Source: Pseudomarimonas arenosa
GTDB lineage: Bacteria; Pseudomonadota; Gammaproteobacteria; Xanthomonadales; Xanthomonadaceae
Assembly: GCF_014841215.1 (NCBI RefSeq)
Contig: NZ_JACYTR010000048.1
Span: forward strand, 1 to 36,445
Direction of reading: 5' to 3'
Length of the DNA stretch: 36,445 nt
The stretch's first letter is position 1; every line of letters starts with the position of its first letter. Below the pieces are notes generated by a model, which made no database searches, was not told the DNA's origin, and saw nothing but the letters and a program-made list of their open reading frames with translations. Of this stretch, positions 26,510 to 35,803 are shown piece after piece. The position numbers and the translations under genes are program-made.

Positions 26510-26515
26510 CCATGT

Positions 26516-27997
<1,482 letters not shown>

Positions 27998-28037
27998 GCC
28001 GAACCCTGCCGGTCAGGTTGCGGATTCACGGAACAAA

Positions 28038-28060
28038 GCGGTGCGTCCACCACGCACCGC
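28038..28060. terminator. Stem-loop after purA
   Basis: GCGGTGCGT-CCACC-ACGCACCGC is a perfect 9-bp stem with a 5-base loop, 40 bases after the purA stop. There is no T-run, so it may be a weak or Rho-assisted terminator. It also lies just past the end of the opposing small gene. Confidence 0.5.
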
Positions 28061-28094
28061 ATGACGATGCCGGCCAAGCGATGAAGCTACAGGT

Positions 28095-28406
28095 TCAAGC
28101 TTGCTCGTTCACCAGCAGGCCGCGACGCTCCTGCAGATCGGTGGCGGGACGGCTTTGGGCCTGATTATCGGCCTGGCTGCTGGCATTGCTGCCTTGCACC
28201 GTTTCGCTGGCGCTGAGTTCGTTGGCCGAGAGTTCGCGAGCGGCATCGCTGAGGCTGACCACGCTGCTGGCGGGGCGCTCGGAGCGCAACTGCTGGTCCT
28301 CGCGGGCATCATCGCTGCCTTCGCGTGGGTTGTTGACGCGATTGGCGTCGAGCCGTTGCACCGCTTCGAACTGCGACGGGCCGGGGATGGTCGTGATCGG
28401 GTTCAT
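28095..28406 (-). CDS. Small hydrophilic protein of unknown function
   Basis: This 103-residue protein has no signal peptide or transmembrane helix and is rich in Ser, Ala, Gln, Asn and Asp. It is probably largely disordered. It contains SVVSLSDAARELSANELSAS, a segment reminiscent of those in flagellar or anti-sigma-like small proteins, but I cannot assign a family. Support for a real gene is a strong ribosome site, AAAGGAGG, 7 bases before ATG 28406. The opposite-strand frame (28101-28466) has no comparable site. Confidence 0.7.
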   Translation of the reverse strand: MNPITTIPGPSQFEAVQRLDANRVNNPREGSDDAREDQQLRSERPASSVVSLSDAARELSANELSASETVQGSNASSQADNQAQSRPATDLQERRGLLVNEQA

Positions 28407-28512
28407 TGCACGCCCTCCTTTGAGCTTCCAAGCCTAGCGCGCCTGTTTGCGCGCTGCCAGCGGTGATCGACGGATCTGCCGCAACGACCGCAGAATCTAC
28501 GCCATTGTGAGC

Positions 28513-29334
28513 TCAGGTCGCGTCGGCCAAGCGCTGCAGCAAGGCCGCACTGGCTGGGTCGGCCGGATAGAACGCTTCCAGTGCCAACTCCGACAATGTG
28601 ATGTCGGTGGGGGTGCCAAACACGGTGATGGTCGAGAACAAGGCCAGCTCACCCTGCGGCAGCCGAAGTCGGAACAGCACCACAACATCGGCGCGCGGTG
28701 TCGAGTTGCTACCGACCTGCTCGCCGGGCAGCGGGGGATAGGCGGATAGCTCCTGCAGCAGCGCCAGTAGTTCTGCATCGCCGCTGGCATGGACTTGCAT
28801 GCGCAGTCGGGCCAACAGATGCTGTCGCCATTCGCCCAGATTGAGTATCAAGGGCGCCATGCCGTTCGGGTCGAGGCTGAGCCGCAGCACATTGAGTGGC
28901 GGCTGCAGGGCGCTGGCCGGCAACACCGAGAGCAGCCGTTGCGCCGCTGCGTTGGCGGTTTGCAGATTCCAATGGCGGTCCACGACCAGCGCCGGATACG
29001 GCTCGTGTGCCTTCAGCAGCAATTCCAGAGCAGCGCGTGCCTGGGTCAGTTGCGGATCATCCAGGCGCCGTTCGCCAAACATGGGTGCAAAGCCGGCGGC
29101 AACCAGCAGGGCATTGCGTTCGCGCAGCGGCACCTGCATCAATTCGGCCAGATGCAGCAGCATGTCGCGGCTGGGGCGAGCCCGGCCATTCTCAAGAAAA
29201 CTGAGGTGGCGGGTGGATATGTCGGCTTCCAGCGCCAGATCGAGCTGTGACAGACGCCGGCGCTGACGCCAGTCGCGCAGCAGCGGGCCGATCTGTGCAG
29301 GCGTCTCTGGCATCGCGGTGGCGGCGCGGTTCAT
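28513..29334 (-). CDS. XRE-family regulator with MmyB-like ligand-binding domain
   Basis: This is a 273-residue transcription regulator. The N-terminal Cro/C1-type helix-turn-helix (about residues 15-72) includes RRLSQLDLALEADISTRHLS and FLENGRARPSRDML. The C-terminal two-thirds matches the MmyB-like PAS-type domain layout (PYPALVVDRHWNLQTANAA, then a late ADVVVLFRLRLPQGELALFS). Such regulators often control neighbouring oxidoreductase or membrane genes. It faces two small membrane-protein genes, with a perfect 17-bp palindrome in between. The start could also be the ATG at 29310 (MPETPAQ). Confidence 0.92.
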   Translation of the reverse strand: MNRAATAMPETPAQIGPLLRDWRQRRRLSQLDLALEADISTRHLSFLENGRARPSRDMLLHLAELMQVPLRERNALLVAAGFAPMFGERRLDDPQLTQARAALELLLKAHEPYPALVVDRHWNLQTANAAAQRLLSVLPASALQPPLNVLRLSLDPNGMAPLILNLGEWRQHLLARLRMQVHASGDAELLALLQELSAYPPLPGEQVGSNSTPRADVVVLFRLRLPQGELALFSTITVFGTPTDITLSELALEAFYPADPASAALLQRLADAT

Positions 29335-29368
29335 GCGGTGATCCTAGTCCGACGGCAGGCTCGGTAAC

Positions 29369-29385
29369 ATTACCTCAGAGGTAAT
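29369..29385. promoter_or_regulatory. 17-bp palindrome, probable operator of the XRE regulator
   Basis: ATTACCTC-A-GAGGTAAT is a perfect inverted repeat with 8-base arms and one central base. It lies in the 109-base gap between the regulator start and the divergent membrane-protein gene. This is the right place and symmetry for an autoregulatory, shared operator. Confidence 0.7.
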
Positions 29386-29443
29386 CGACCGCATTCCCGC
29401 TTCGCCCGCATGATCGCCTCGACTTCACTGCGAGGAGAGCGTC

Positions 29444-29863
29444 ATGAACCGGATCCATGTGTCTACTTGGCTGCGTTGGGGGTTGTCGGTCGATGCGGTT
29501 GCGAGTGCCTTGTTCGGGCTCAGCCTCACCCTGTTTGCCAGCCCACTTGCCCAGCTGTTTCAGCTACCCGCGATCGGCCTGTTCGCGGTTGGCCTGTTCT
29601 GTCTGCTGTATGCCGCCATCATTGGGCGGATGGCGCCGCGCGAACGATTGCCGAGTTGGGCGGTATGGACGGTGGTGATTGGCAATCTCGTGTGGGCTGT
29701 CGATAGCGTACTGTTGGTTGCCTTGGATATCGTGTCGCCCAACCCATGGGGGCAGGCCATGATCTACGTTCAAGCGGCGGTGGTGGTGGGCCTTGCCGAA
29801 TGGCAGTACTTTGGCTTGCGTCGTTCGCAGCCCATCCCTCACCGCTTGGTTGCCAGCATATAA
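29444..29863 (+). CDS. Small four-helix membrane protein, likely target of the adjacent XRE regulator
   Basis: This 139-residue protein has four predicted transmembrane helices (about 10-32, 44-64, 75-96 and 104-124) and short loops. The family is not recognised with confidence; it resembles small DoxX- or SPW-like membrane proteins in size only. The ribosome site cgaggaga lies just before ATG 29444. It forms an operon with the next membrane-protein gene, 10 bases on. The palindrome at 29369 suggests control by the divergent XRE regulator. Confidence 0.8.
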   Translation: MNRIHVSTWLRWGLSVDAVASALFGLSLTLFASPLAQLFQLPAIGLFAVGLFCLLYAAIIGRMAPRERLPSWAVWTVVIGNLVWAVDSVLLVALDIVSPNPWGQAMIYVQAAVVVGLAEWQYFGLRRSQPIPHRLVASI

Positions 29864-29873
29864 GGAGCCACCC

Positions 29874-30278
29874 ATGAACATCGCGCCCTGGCTGGTGCGA
29901 CTCGGCTTGCTGGTGGCGGCATTGATTCATCTTGCGCCCTTGGCTGCAGTTGCGGGGGCGAGCATGCTGAGTCGGATGTATGGCGTGGTCACCGAGGACC
30001 CCAGCCTGCTGCTGTTGCTGCAGCACCGAGCATTGCTGTTTGGTCTGCTCGGCAGTCTGTCCTTGGCGGCGATGTGGCGGGTCGAGTTGCGCAGCCCTGC
30101 GTTGTTGGCAGCGCTGGTCAGTATGTCGGGGTTCCTGCTGCTGGGCGCTGAGTCGATGTCCAGCTCCGCCCTTAACGCGGAGGTAAATCGCGTGTGGTGG
30201 GTGGATCTGATTGCCTTGCCCTGCGTACTGTCGGGTGCGGTTGCCCAGCTGTGGTCGCGGCGTCGCGGGCGAGGCTGA
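29874..30278 (+). CDS. Small membrane protein of unknown function
   Basis: This 134-residue protein has four hydrophobic segments (about 6-28, 48-65, 73-93 and 108-125). It starts MNIAPWLVRLGLLVAALIHL, with ALIHLAPL in the first helix, and has an Arg-rich tail. aaggag lies 7 bases before ATG 29874 and overlaps the end of the previous gene's stop region, so both are cotranscribed. The longer frame to 29793 overlaps the previous gene. The function is unknown. Confidence 0.8.
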   Translation: MNIAPWLVRLGLLVAALIHLAPLAAVAGASMLSRMYGVVTEDPSLLLLLQHRALLFGLLGSLSLAAMWRVELRSPALLAALVSMSGFLLLGAESMSSSALNAEVNRVWWVDLIALPCVLSGAVAQLWSRRRGRG

Positions 30279-30284
30279 TTGGGC

Positions 30285-32609
30285 TCACCGACGCTCCAGT
30301 TCCGCCCGCTCAACCTCTCGCACCAGTCTGAAACCGATGTCATCGTAACCACGCGTTCCATCGACAGGTTCATCGCGTTGGCGGGTGTCGCTGCGGTCAC
30401 GCCAGCTGAAGCCGCGCTGCTCGACGGTGGTGCAGCCAGCGCCACAGCCCAGCCACTCCCTTACATTGCCCGCTGCGCTGTGCACACCGAGCCGCGACTG
30501 CGCCCCGCGGCTGGCCGGTCGAGTGCCTTCGTCGGCACAGCGAGCGGCAGCGCATTGGCTGCCGGCGGCATCGGTGGGTACCCAGGTTTGCCACTCGTCG
30601 CGGTTCGGTAGCCGGTATCGCTGGTTCTCGGCGGCGGAGCGCCAGGCTGCGTAGGCCAGCGCATCGGCATGGGATACGCAGACCGCCGGATGATCAGCCT
30701 GCTGATTGAACCCGGGCTCAGCAACGCTGCGCTTCTTCATGGTGAACATCGCGGTGCGAATCTTGCAGTTGGCGGCCGGGCGTTTCTGGGCGTCGATGAA
30801 GCGCAGGTAGTCGGCGCGGGTGACGGTGCGATCAAGCATCGCCAGGCCCGGCGTGTCGCCAGCGGGCAGGCGAACCAGCACCCACGGTGAGCTGGCACCG
30901 CCAATGCGATCTCCCAGACGTACGGCCACAATGGTTTGCGACCAGTAGGGTTTGAACAGGTCGGCGGACAGCCCTAGTGCGCCGGCCTGCTGTTTGGCTT
31001 GCTGCAGCGCGGCTACATCCTGCTTGGCCAAGGCCTGCTGCATGTCTGCCCGCAGCGGGGCGGCAACTGCCTCGAAAGTCGCGTTCAGCGCTGTGTGCTG
31101 GCCACCCAGCAGTAGGTCGGCCAGGCGCTGGGATCGCTCCAGCAGGCCCTGTGCGATCGGCCATTTTTCCTGCTCGATGGCCTGCAGGATGTACGGGCGG
31201 GCGGTTTCCAGCCAGCGCTCGGCCAATGGCGCCAGTTCGGGGGCATCGGGAAGAAGCTGCTGTGCGGTCAGCAGTGATTCGTACGCGTTGTCACCGGCTG
31301 GCTGGGTCAGCCGACGTCGCTCGATCTGCCGTCCGGCGCTGAGCAGCGCCTGCTCACCGGGAGGCAGGGGTACGGAGATCGGCTCAATGATTTCTGCGTT
31401 CGGCAGGTCTTCAGCGACAACGTCCAGCACCTCGGCTGACGACGATGCCGTCGACGCAACTGCGTGTTCAGTGTTGTCGTTGGGCGTTCGAGTTGGCGCT
31501 GGGGTCGCCGCAATCGGAATCGGCGCCGGTGAGGGTTCACTCTTCGGCCACAGCAGCAGCGCTGCCGCGAATAGCGCCAGGCAGGCGGCCGCCGCCAGCA
31601 GCTGTCGGTTCAGCCGTGGGCGCAGCCATCCCCTGAGCTGAGCAAACCGGTCGTTCAGTCGCGCCAAGCCCAGCCAGGCAGCTTGCTTGACTTGCTGCCA
31701 AGCCGGCGCAATATGCGGTGTCAGATCGCGGGTCAACAGTCGCTGCTGTTTGGCAATGGTGATCTCCACCTTGTCCAGCGCCGCCATCATTTCTTGCGCA
31801 TCGGCGAAGCGCTCGCCCGGCAGTTTGGCCATGGCCCGGTCGACCAGTATCTGCCAGTGCTTGCGCTCAGCCGGCAGTCGCGGCACCGGGTCGGTGGCAT
31901 GCATCAAGGCGAGGCCAAGTGGATCGGCGTTCTGATACGGCAAGCGCCCGGTGAGCATTTCAAACGTCAGCACGCCCAGGCTGTACAGGTCCGCTCGACC
32001 ATCCACCGGTTCGCCGCGCGCCTGCTCGGGCGGCATGTGGGCGCCGCTGCCAACGGCGAATCCGCGTCCGGTAACGCGCGAGCGATCCTTGCGATTGATG
32101 GCAATGCCAAAATCTGTCAACAGCGGCCGGTCGGCGTTGTCGAACAAAACGTTTTCCGACTTGACGTCGCGGTGCACCACACCTCGGCCGTGAGCGTAGT
32201 CGAGCGCCCACAACAAGGAGCGCAGAACTTCGATGATACGCGCTTCGTTGTCGCGGAAATTCCGTTGGCCCAGATGGCCTCGGGCCAGATACGGCAAGAC
32301 ATAGAACAGCAGCCCGTGCTCGGTGCGGCCAACTTCGTAGATGCCCACGATGCACGGATGCTGCAGGCGGGCAATGGTGCGCGCCTCCTTTTCGAAGCGC
32401 AGCTTGCTGATTTCGTCTTTCAGTGCTTCGGGCGCGATGACCTTGATCGCGACCTGGCGATCGAGCGACTTCTGCACTCCGAGATACACGTACGACATTC
32501 CGCCGCGCCCGATCAAGCGCAGTACACGATAGCCGGGGATGTCCGGCATCACCCCGCTCAGAAGCTCATGTAGCTCCTCGGGCGAGAATTCGGGTTGCGA
32601 AATGACCAT
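30285..32609 (-). CDS. Transmembrane Ser/Thr protein kinase with C-terminal FGE-sulfatase-like domain
   Basis: This is a 774-residue membrane kinase. The Hanks-type kinase domain (about 27-290) has the Gly loop GRGGMSYVYLG, the lysine in VAIKV (K56), HRDVKSEN, DFGIA, and PPEQARG in place of APE, so it should be active. A basic linker leads to one helix (about 337-355). A Pro/Thr-rich stretch and a helical region (about 420-560) follow. A SUMF1/formylglycine-generating-enzyme-like domain (about 590-770) contains CVSHADALAYAAWRSAA, RLPNRDEWQTW, GNVREW and DIGFRLVRE. The C-terminal part is therefore extracytoplasmic. Its canonical FGE catalytic cysteines are not evident, so it may be a binding or sensor domain. 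ATG 32609 is preferred to TTG 32624. The gene ends 6 bases from the end of the convergent membrane-protein gene. Confidence 0.9.
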   Translation of the reverse strand: MVISQPEFSPEELHELLSGVMPDIPGYRVLRLIGRGGMSYVYLGVQKSLDRQVAIKVIAPEALKDEISKLRFEKEARTIARLQHPCIVGIYEVGRTEHGLLFYVLPYLARGHLGQRNFRDNEARIIEVLRSLLWALDYAHGRGVVHRDVKSENVLFDNADRPLLTDFGIAINRKDRSRVTGRGFAVGSGAHMPPEQARGEPVDGRADLYSLGVLTFEMLTGRLPYQNADPLGLALMHATDPVPRLPAERKHWQILVDRAMAKLPGERFADAQEMMAALDKVEITIAKQQRLLTRDLTPHIAPAWQQVKQAAWLGLARLNDRFAQLRGWLRPRLNRQLLAAAACLALFAAALLLWPKSEPSPAPIPIAATPAPTRTPNDNTEHAVASTASSSAEVLDVVAEDLPNAEIIEPISVPLPPGEQALLSAGRQIERRRLTQPAGDNAYESLLTAQQLLPDAPELAPLAERWLETARPYILQAIEQEKWPIAQGLLERSQRLADLLLGGQHTALNATFEAVAAPLRADMQQALAKQDVAALQQAKQQAGALGLSADLFKPYWSQTIVAVRLGDRIGGASSPWVLVRLPAGDTPGLAMLDRTVTRADYLRFIDAQKRPAANCKIRTAMFTMKKRSVAEPGFNQQADHPAVCVSHADALAYAAWRSAAENQRYRLPNRDEWQTWVPTDAAGSQCAAARCADEGTRPASRGAQSRLGVHSAAGNVREWLGCGAGCTTVEQRGFSWRDRSDTRQRDEPVDGTRGYDDIGFRLVREVERAELERR

Positions 32610-32766
32610 GGTGTGCCGAGCCAAGTACTCCGCTCAGCATAAGCGAGACCGATGCCTCGGGGTGAGTGCCAATTGTGGATATTGCGGCCAAATGGCACGG
32701 CGCTGGCGGGGGCAAAGTGACTCGCAGAGTCACCCGCGCTTGCGCGCGCCGCCGGGAGCAGATAGG

Positions 32767-32788
32767 TTAGTGCTTACGTAAATGCTGA
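32767..32788. promoter_or_regulatory. Imperfect palindrome before the MarR-GNAT gene
   Basis: The core TTACGTAA (32774-32781) is symmetric and extended by matching TnAG/CTnA arms over 22 bases. It ends 12 bases before ATG 32801. MarR proteins typically bind such palindromes at their own promoters, so autoregulation is plausible. Confidence 0.5.
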
Positions 32789-32800
32789 TTCCTTGGTTTG

Positions 32801-33799
32801 ATGATGGAATTCGTCAATCAATTGGGCCTGCTGGCACTTGGCAGTCGACTGCGGGCACTGAGTGACCGCCTGTATGCCATTGCCGACCAGATCTATGCTG
32901 GTGCCGGGCTGAAGCTGCAGGGCCGCTGGTTTCCCCTGCTGCGTCTGTTGCACGATCGTGGTTCAGCCAATGTCGGCGAGATTGCCGAGGCGATCGGGCA
33001 AACCCATTCTGCGGTCAGCCAGTTGGCCAACAAACTGGTGCGCGAAGGCTGGTTGCTGTCGCGTTCGTTGCCGGGCGATCGACGCCAACGTCGCCTGCAG
33101 TTGAGCGCCAAGGCCGAGCAGGAACTGCGCGCCGCCAAACTGATCTGGCGCGCCATTGAGCAGCACCTTGCCGAGGCCTGTGCTGCGACGGAACTGGATG
33201 TATTGGGCACCTTGCAAGGGCTGGATGGCATTCTGTCCGGCCCGATCATCGAGGCGGTGAGCGAGCGCGCCCATCGTATGCGGGCGGAGGCAGTGGAGAT
33301 CGTGCCGTTTCGAGACGATTTGCAGCCGCACTTCTATCGTCTAAACGCAGATTGGTTGCGTAAGTTCTTCTACCTGGAAGAAATCGACCACTTCGTGTTG
33401 TCCAACCCGCAAGCGGCCATCCTGGCCGACGGCGGCGCCATCCTGTTCGCCAGACTCGGTGAGCAAATCGTCGGCACCTGCGCGCTCAAGCACGAAGGAA
33501 AGGGCGTGTATGAACTCACCAAGATGGGCGTCGACGAAGTTTGCCAGGGGCTCGGCATTGGTCGTCGCCTGATCGATGGCATTGTCGATGAGTTCCGCCG
33601 ACGCAAAGGCAAAACCCTGTTTCTCGAAACCAACTCAAAGCTAAGTCCGGCGATTCGGCTATATGAATCGGTTGGCTTTGAGCACCAACCCACGCGCAAG
33701 CCGGATTCGCACTATCAGCGATCGGATGTGTACATGATCTGGCGCGATCGGGAGAACGCGCCCAGGCCGCGGCGTAAGTCGAGCGCCGCGCGCGAGTAG
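32801..33799 (+). CDS. MarR-type regulator fused to a GNAT acetyltransferase
   Basis: This 332-residue two-domain protein has an N-terminal winged-helix MarR domain (about 5-150), including ANVGEIAEAIGQTHSAVSQL and the wing SLPGDRRQRRLQLS. The C-terminal GNAT domain (about 170-315) has the acetyl-CoA loop QGLGIGRRLIDG and the late motif ETNSKLSPAIRLYESVGFEH. Fusions of this order are known in bacteria; the substrate is unknown. Tandem ATGs at 32801 and 32804 are both possible. It is divergent from the kinase gene across about 190 bases. Confidence 0.93.
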   Translation: MMEFVNQLGLLALGSRLRALSDRLYAIADQIYAGAGLKLQGRWFPLLRLLHDRGSANVGEIAEAIGQTHSAVSQLANKLVREGWLLSRSLPGDRRQRRLQLSAKAEQELRAAKLIWRAIEQHLAEACAATELDVLGTLQGLDGILSGPIIEAVSERAHRMRAEAVEIVPFRDDLQPHFYRLNADWLRKFFYLEEIDHFVLSNPQAAILADGGAILFARLGEQIVGTCALKHEGKGVYELTKMGVDEVCQGLGIGRRLIDGIVDEFRRRKGKTLFLETNSKLSPAIRLYESVGFEHQPTRKPDSHYQRSDVYMIWRDRENAPRPRRKSSAARE

Positions 33800-33933
33800 A
33801 TTCGACGTTGTGCGGTGTTCAGGGCGTGCCTCGATATGTACGCGTACTTGATGCAGCGCCGTTGATCAACAAGTTGCGCTGATGATCTCTAACAGGCTGC
33901 TGGGACGTTCATCCTGGAGTTCTTCGGCGCAAT

Positions 33934-34002
33934 CGTTCGACCGGCTCACGGCAAGCCGGTCGCGGCAAATTCGCGCCACACCTGCCGTGAGCCTGTCGAA
34001 CG
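33934..34002. repeat. Inverted repeat of the TTCGAC-GGCTCACGGC type
   Basis: The arms 33934-33953 and 33983-34002 are complementary over 20 bases with one mismatch. The flanking gcaagccg and cggcttgc can pair alternatively. It lies in a 297-base gap without a gene between two convergent genes (33799 + and 34097 -). The motif resembles widely dispersed proteobacterial intergenic repeats (from memory). It could act as a terminator for both genes. Confidence 0.75.
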
Positions 34003-34096
34003 GCTTGCCGGAAATCAATCACGTGCATGCTTGCTTTCCGAGCGCGCCGTCCGTGGCGCGCGATATCAGGCTGCTGAAACAAGACTCAGCTTCCTG

Positions 34097-35803
34097 CTAA
34101 GTCGGATTCTCGCTTGCCGGAATGATCTGCAACTCGAATGGAATCGCGTGACCATCGATCCACAGTGTCTTGACGCCTGGAGTGGCTCCGTCCCAAAGCA
34201 GCAGTTCGATGCGCGCCCCAATCGTTTTCTGAGACTCAAAGTAGTTGGCGTTGGGGTACGACGTTGTCGCTTGCGTTCCGTCTTTTGAAATCACCACGTA
34301 GCGGCGTTCGCCCATCCGTATATGAGTAGCGGGATCGATCCACAGATCGTGTGGGCCTTCGATGTTATCGGCCACAATTTCAACCGATGCGCGAGGACAG
34401 TTTCCGGCCATTTGCGCGCCGCAAATAGGTGGCGAAAATTGTCGCAACACTGGAACCATTGCCTCGGGCTGGCTCTCCGAAACAAAGTCGCCTCCAGCGC
34501 GCCCAGAATGCACCCTGACCGATTTGAGCACCAATGGAGGCTGCGCGCGCCAAACCGAAACGCCTGAGTTCGCACCCTCAGACCAACGGCCTCGCAGCGC
34601 CCCTTCGTGCATGCTCACGCTCATTTGGATGTTGCTAAACGGACTGATGCCAACGCTAAAGGTGTTGCCCTCTACCGAGGTGTTCCAAGCCCCAAACCGC
34701 CTTGACCACGAGCCGTTTGCGTTTCCGCCCACGCCAAAATGAGTCCAACCAGAGTCAAGCTTGCGAAAGTGTAGGTCCGGATGTCCCTTGCTAATGACGA
34801 TTACGCCTTGCGAGTAGGGGGTGTCGCCCTCTCCAGCGCGGTTTTCGAACCTCCACAGGCCCTCGGCTTCAATCAACGGGTCACTTACTTCGGCGAGAAA
34901 ATCGGGAGGCTGCCCCGTGCCGCAGGCCTCCGGCCAGCGCTGGTATTCCGGCCAGTGTTTGACGTCATCAGGGCAGAGAGAAACCTCTTGCGACTTGCAC
35001 TCTGCAGTGAGCGACTCTCGCAGCTTCTGCCCCTTGCGGATGAGTGCGCGAAAAGACTTCGATGCCTCGTCGTAAACGAGGTCGGAAGAGCCTTGCAGGT
35101 GAAGCACCCATTTTCCCAGTAGATCCGTGGTTTCGGTGCCGGGCTCCATCACTTTGACCGGTTCATAGGCACAATCGCCTGACACCCACACATCGAACTG
35201 TTGCCCAACCTTGTCCCAATGCAGGCGCAGCCTCGCGCCGCAGCGCGCATCGCTGAACGCATTCAGCACGCGTGCGCCCAATGAGAAGCCTTGTTGGTAG
35301 GCCAATGGGGGAGTGTCACCTTGCAATTCTTTGAGCGCATCTTTCAATGTGCCCTTTATTGCGTCTTGCACTTGGCTCTTGGTCTTACCCAGCAGAAATT
35401 CTGAAATCGACTTTCCGCCCAGAGACACCAGGTCTTTCTCGATATCGACCACGATCTGGCCAAAGGCAGCCAAGGTTTCCTCATACTTCGATTCGAACAG
35501 GTACCGGTCTGCCGCGACGAAGGCGGCGCGCCGACACTTCGTCTCCTTTATATCGCCGCCTTTGAATGCCTCACTAACGATCAACTTCTGGCTAAGTGAG
35601 TTGGCGCCACGCAATTGTTCGAAGCGCTTGTTCGCCAGGTCGATAATCAAGCCGGATTCGGCATCCAATTGGTCGCTTGCCGAATAGGCGGCGAATCTCG
35701 CTTCCAAGCTGCGTTCCAAGGCTGCAGGATCAGTGACTTGGGCCCGGGCTTGCACGCAGCCGAACAGTCCAATGGCAGCGACAAACAACAAAGCGCTTCG
35801 CAT
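34097..35803 (-). CDS. Large exported protein of unknown function
   Basis: This 568-residue protein starts with a signal peptide (MRSALLFVAAIGLFGCVQAR, then AQ). FGC resembles a lipobox but lacks the usual hydrophobic -3 residue, so lipoprotein status is uncertain. A helical N-terminal part (about 25-185) is followed by a region with several cysteines. A Trp/Gly-rich beta region (about 325-415) contains WTHFGVGGNANGSWS. A C-terminal beta domain (about 420-560) includes DLWIDPATHIRMGERRYVV. I recognise no family or catalytic motif. Base composition is visibly lower in GC than in neighbouring genes, suggesting later acquisition. It stands alone next to the right-hand 93-bp repeat. Confidence 0.8.
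   Translation of the reverse strand: MRSALLFVAAIGLFGCVQARAQVTDPAALERSLEARFAAYSASDQLDAESGLIIDLANKRFEQLRGANSLSQKLIVSEAFKGGDIKETKCRRAAFVAADRYLFESKYEETLAAFGQIVVDIEKDLVSLGGKSISEFLLGKTKSQVQDAIKGTLKDALKELQGDTPPLAYQQGFSLGARVLNAFSDARCGARLRLHWDKVGQQFDVWVSGDCAYEPVKVMEPGTETTDLLGKWVLHLQGSSDLVYDEASKSFRALIRKGQKLRESLTAECKSQEVSLCPDDVKHWPEYQRWPEACGTGQPPDFLAEVSDPLIEAEGLWRFENRAGEGDTPYSQGVIVISKGHPDLHFRKLDSGWTHFGVGGNANGSWSRRFGAWNTSVEGNTFSVGISPFSNIQMSVSMHEGALRGRWSEGANSGVSVWRAQPPLVLKSVRVHSGRAGGDFVSESQPEAMVPVLRQFSPPICGAQMAGNCPRASVEIVADNIEGPHDLWIDPATHIRMGERRYVVISKDGTQATTSYPNANYFESQKTIGARIELLLWDGATPGVKTLWIDGHAIPFELQIIPASENPT

Noticed and set aside
28101-28466. Plus-strand frame (121 codons) opposite the 28095-28406 gene
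   Set aside because: It has no ribosome site, while the minus-strand gene has AAAGGAGG; the hydrophobic translation is a typical antisense artefact.
34097-35803. Lipoprotein call for the 568-residue exported protein
   Set aside because: The Cys in LFGCVQARAQ has Phe-Gly before it rather than a standard lipobox, and an ordinary signal-peptidase site (ARA-Q) follows; left as exported, type uncertain.
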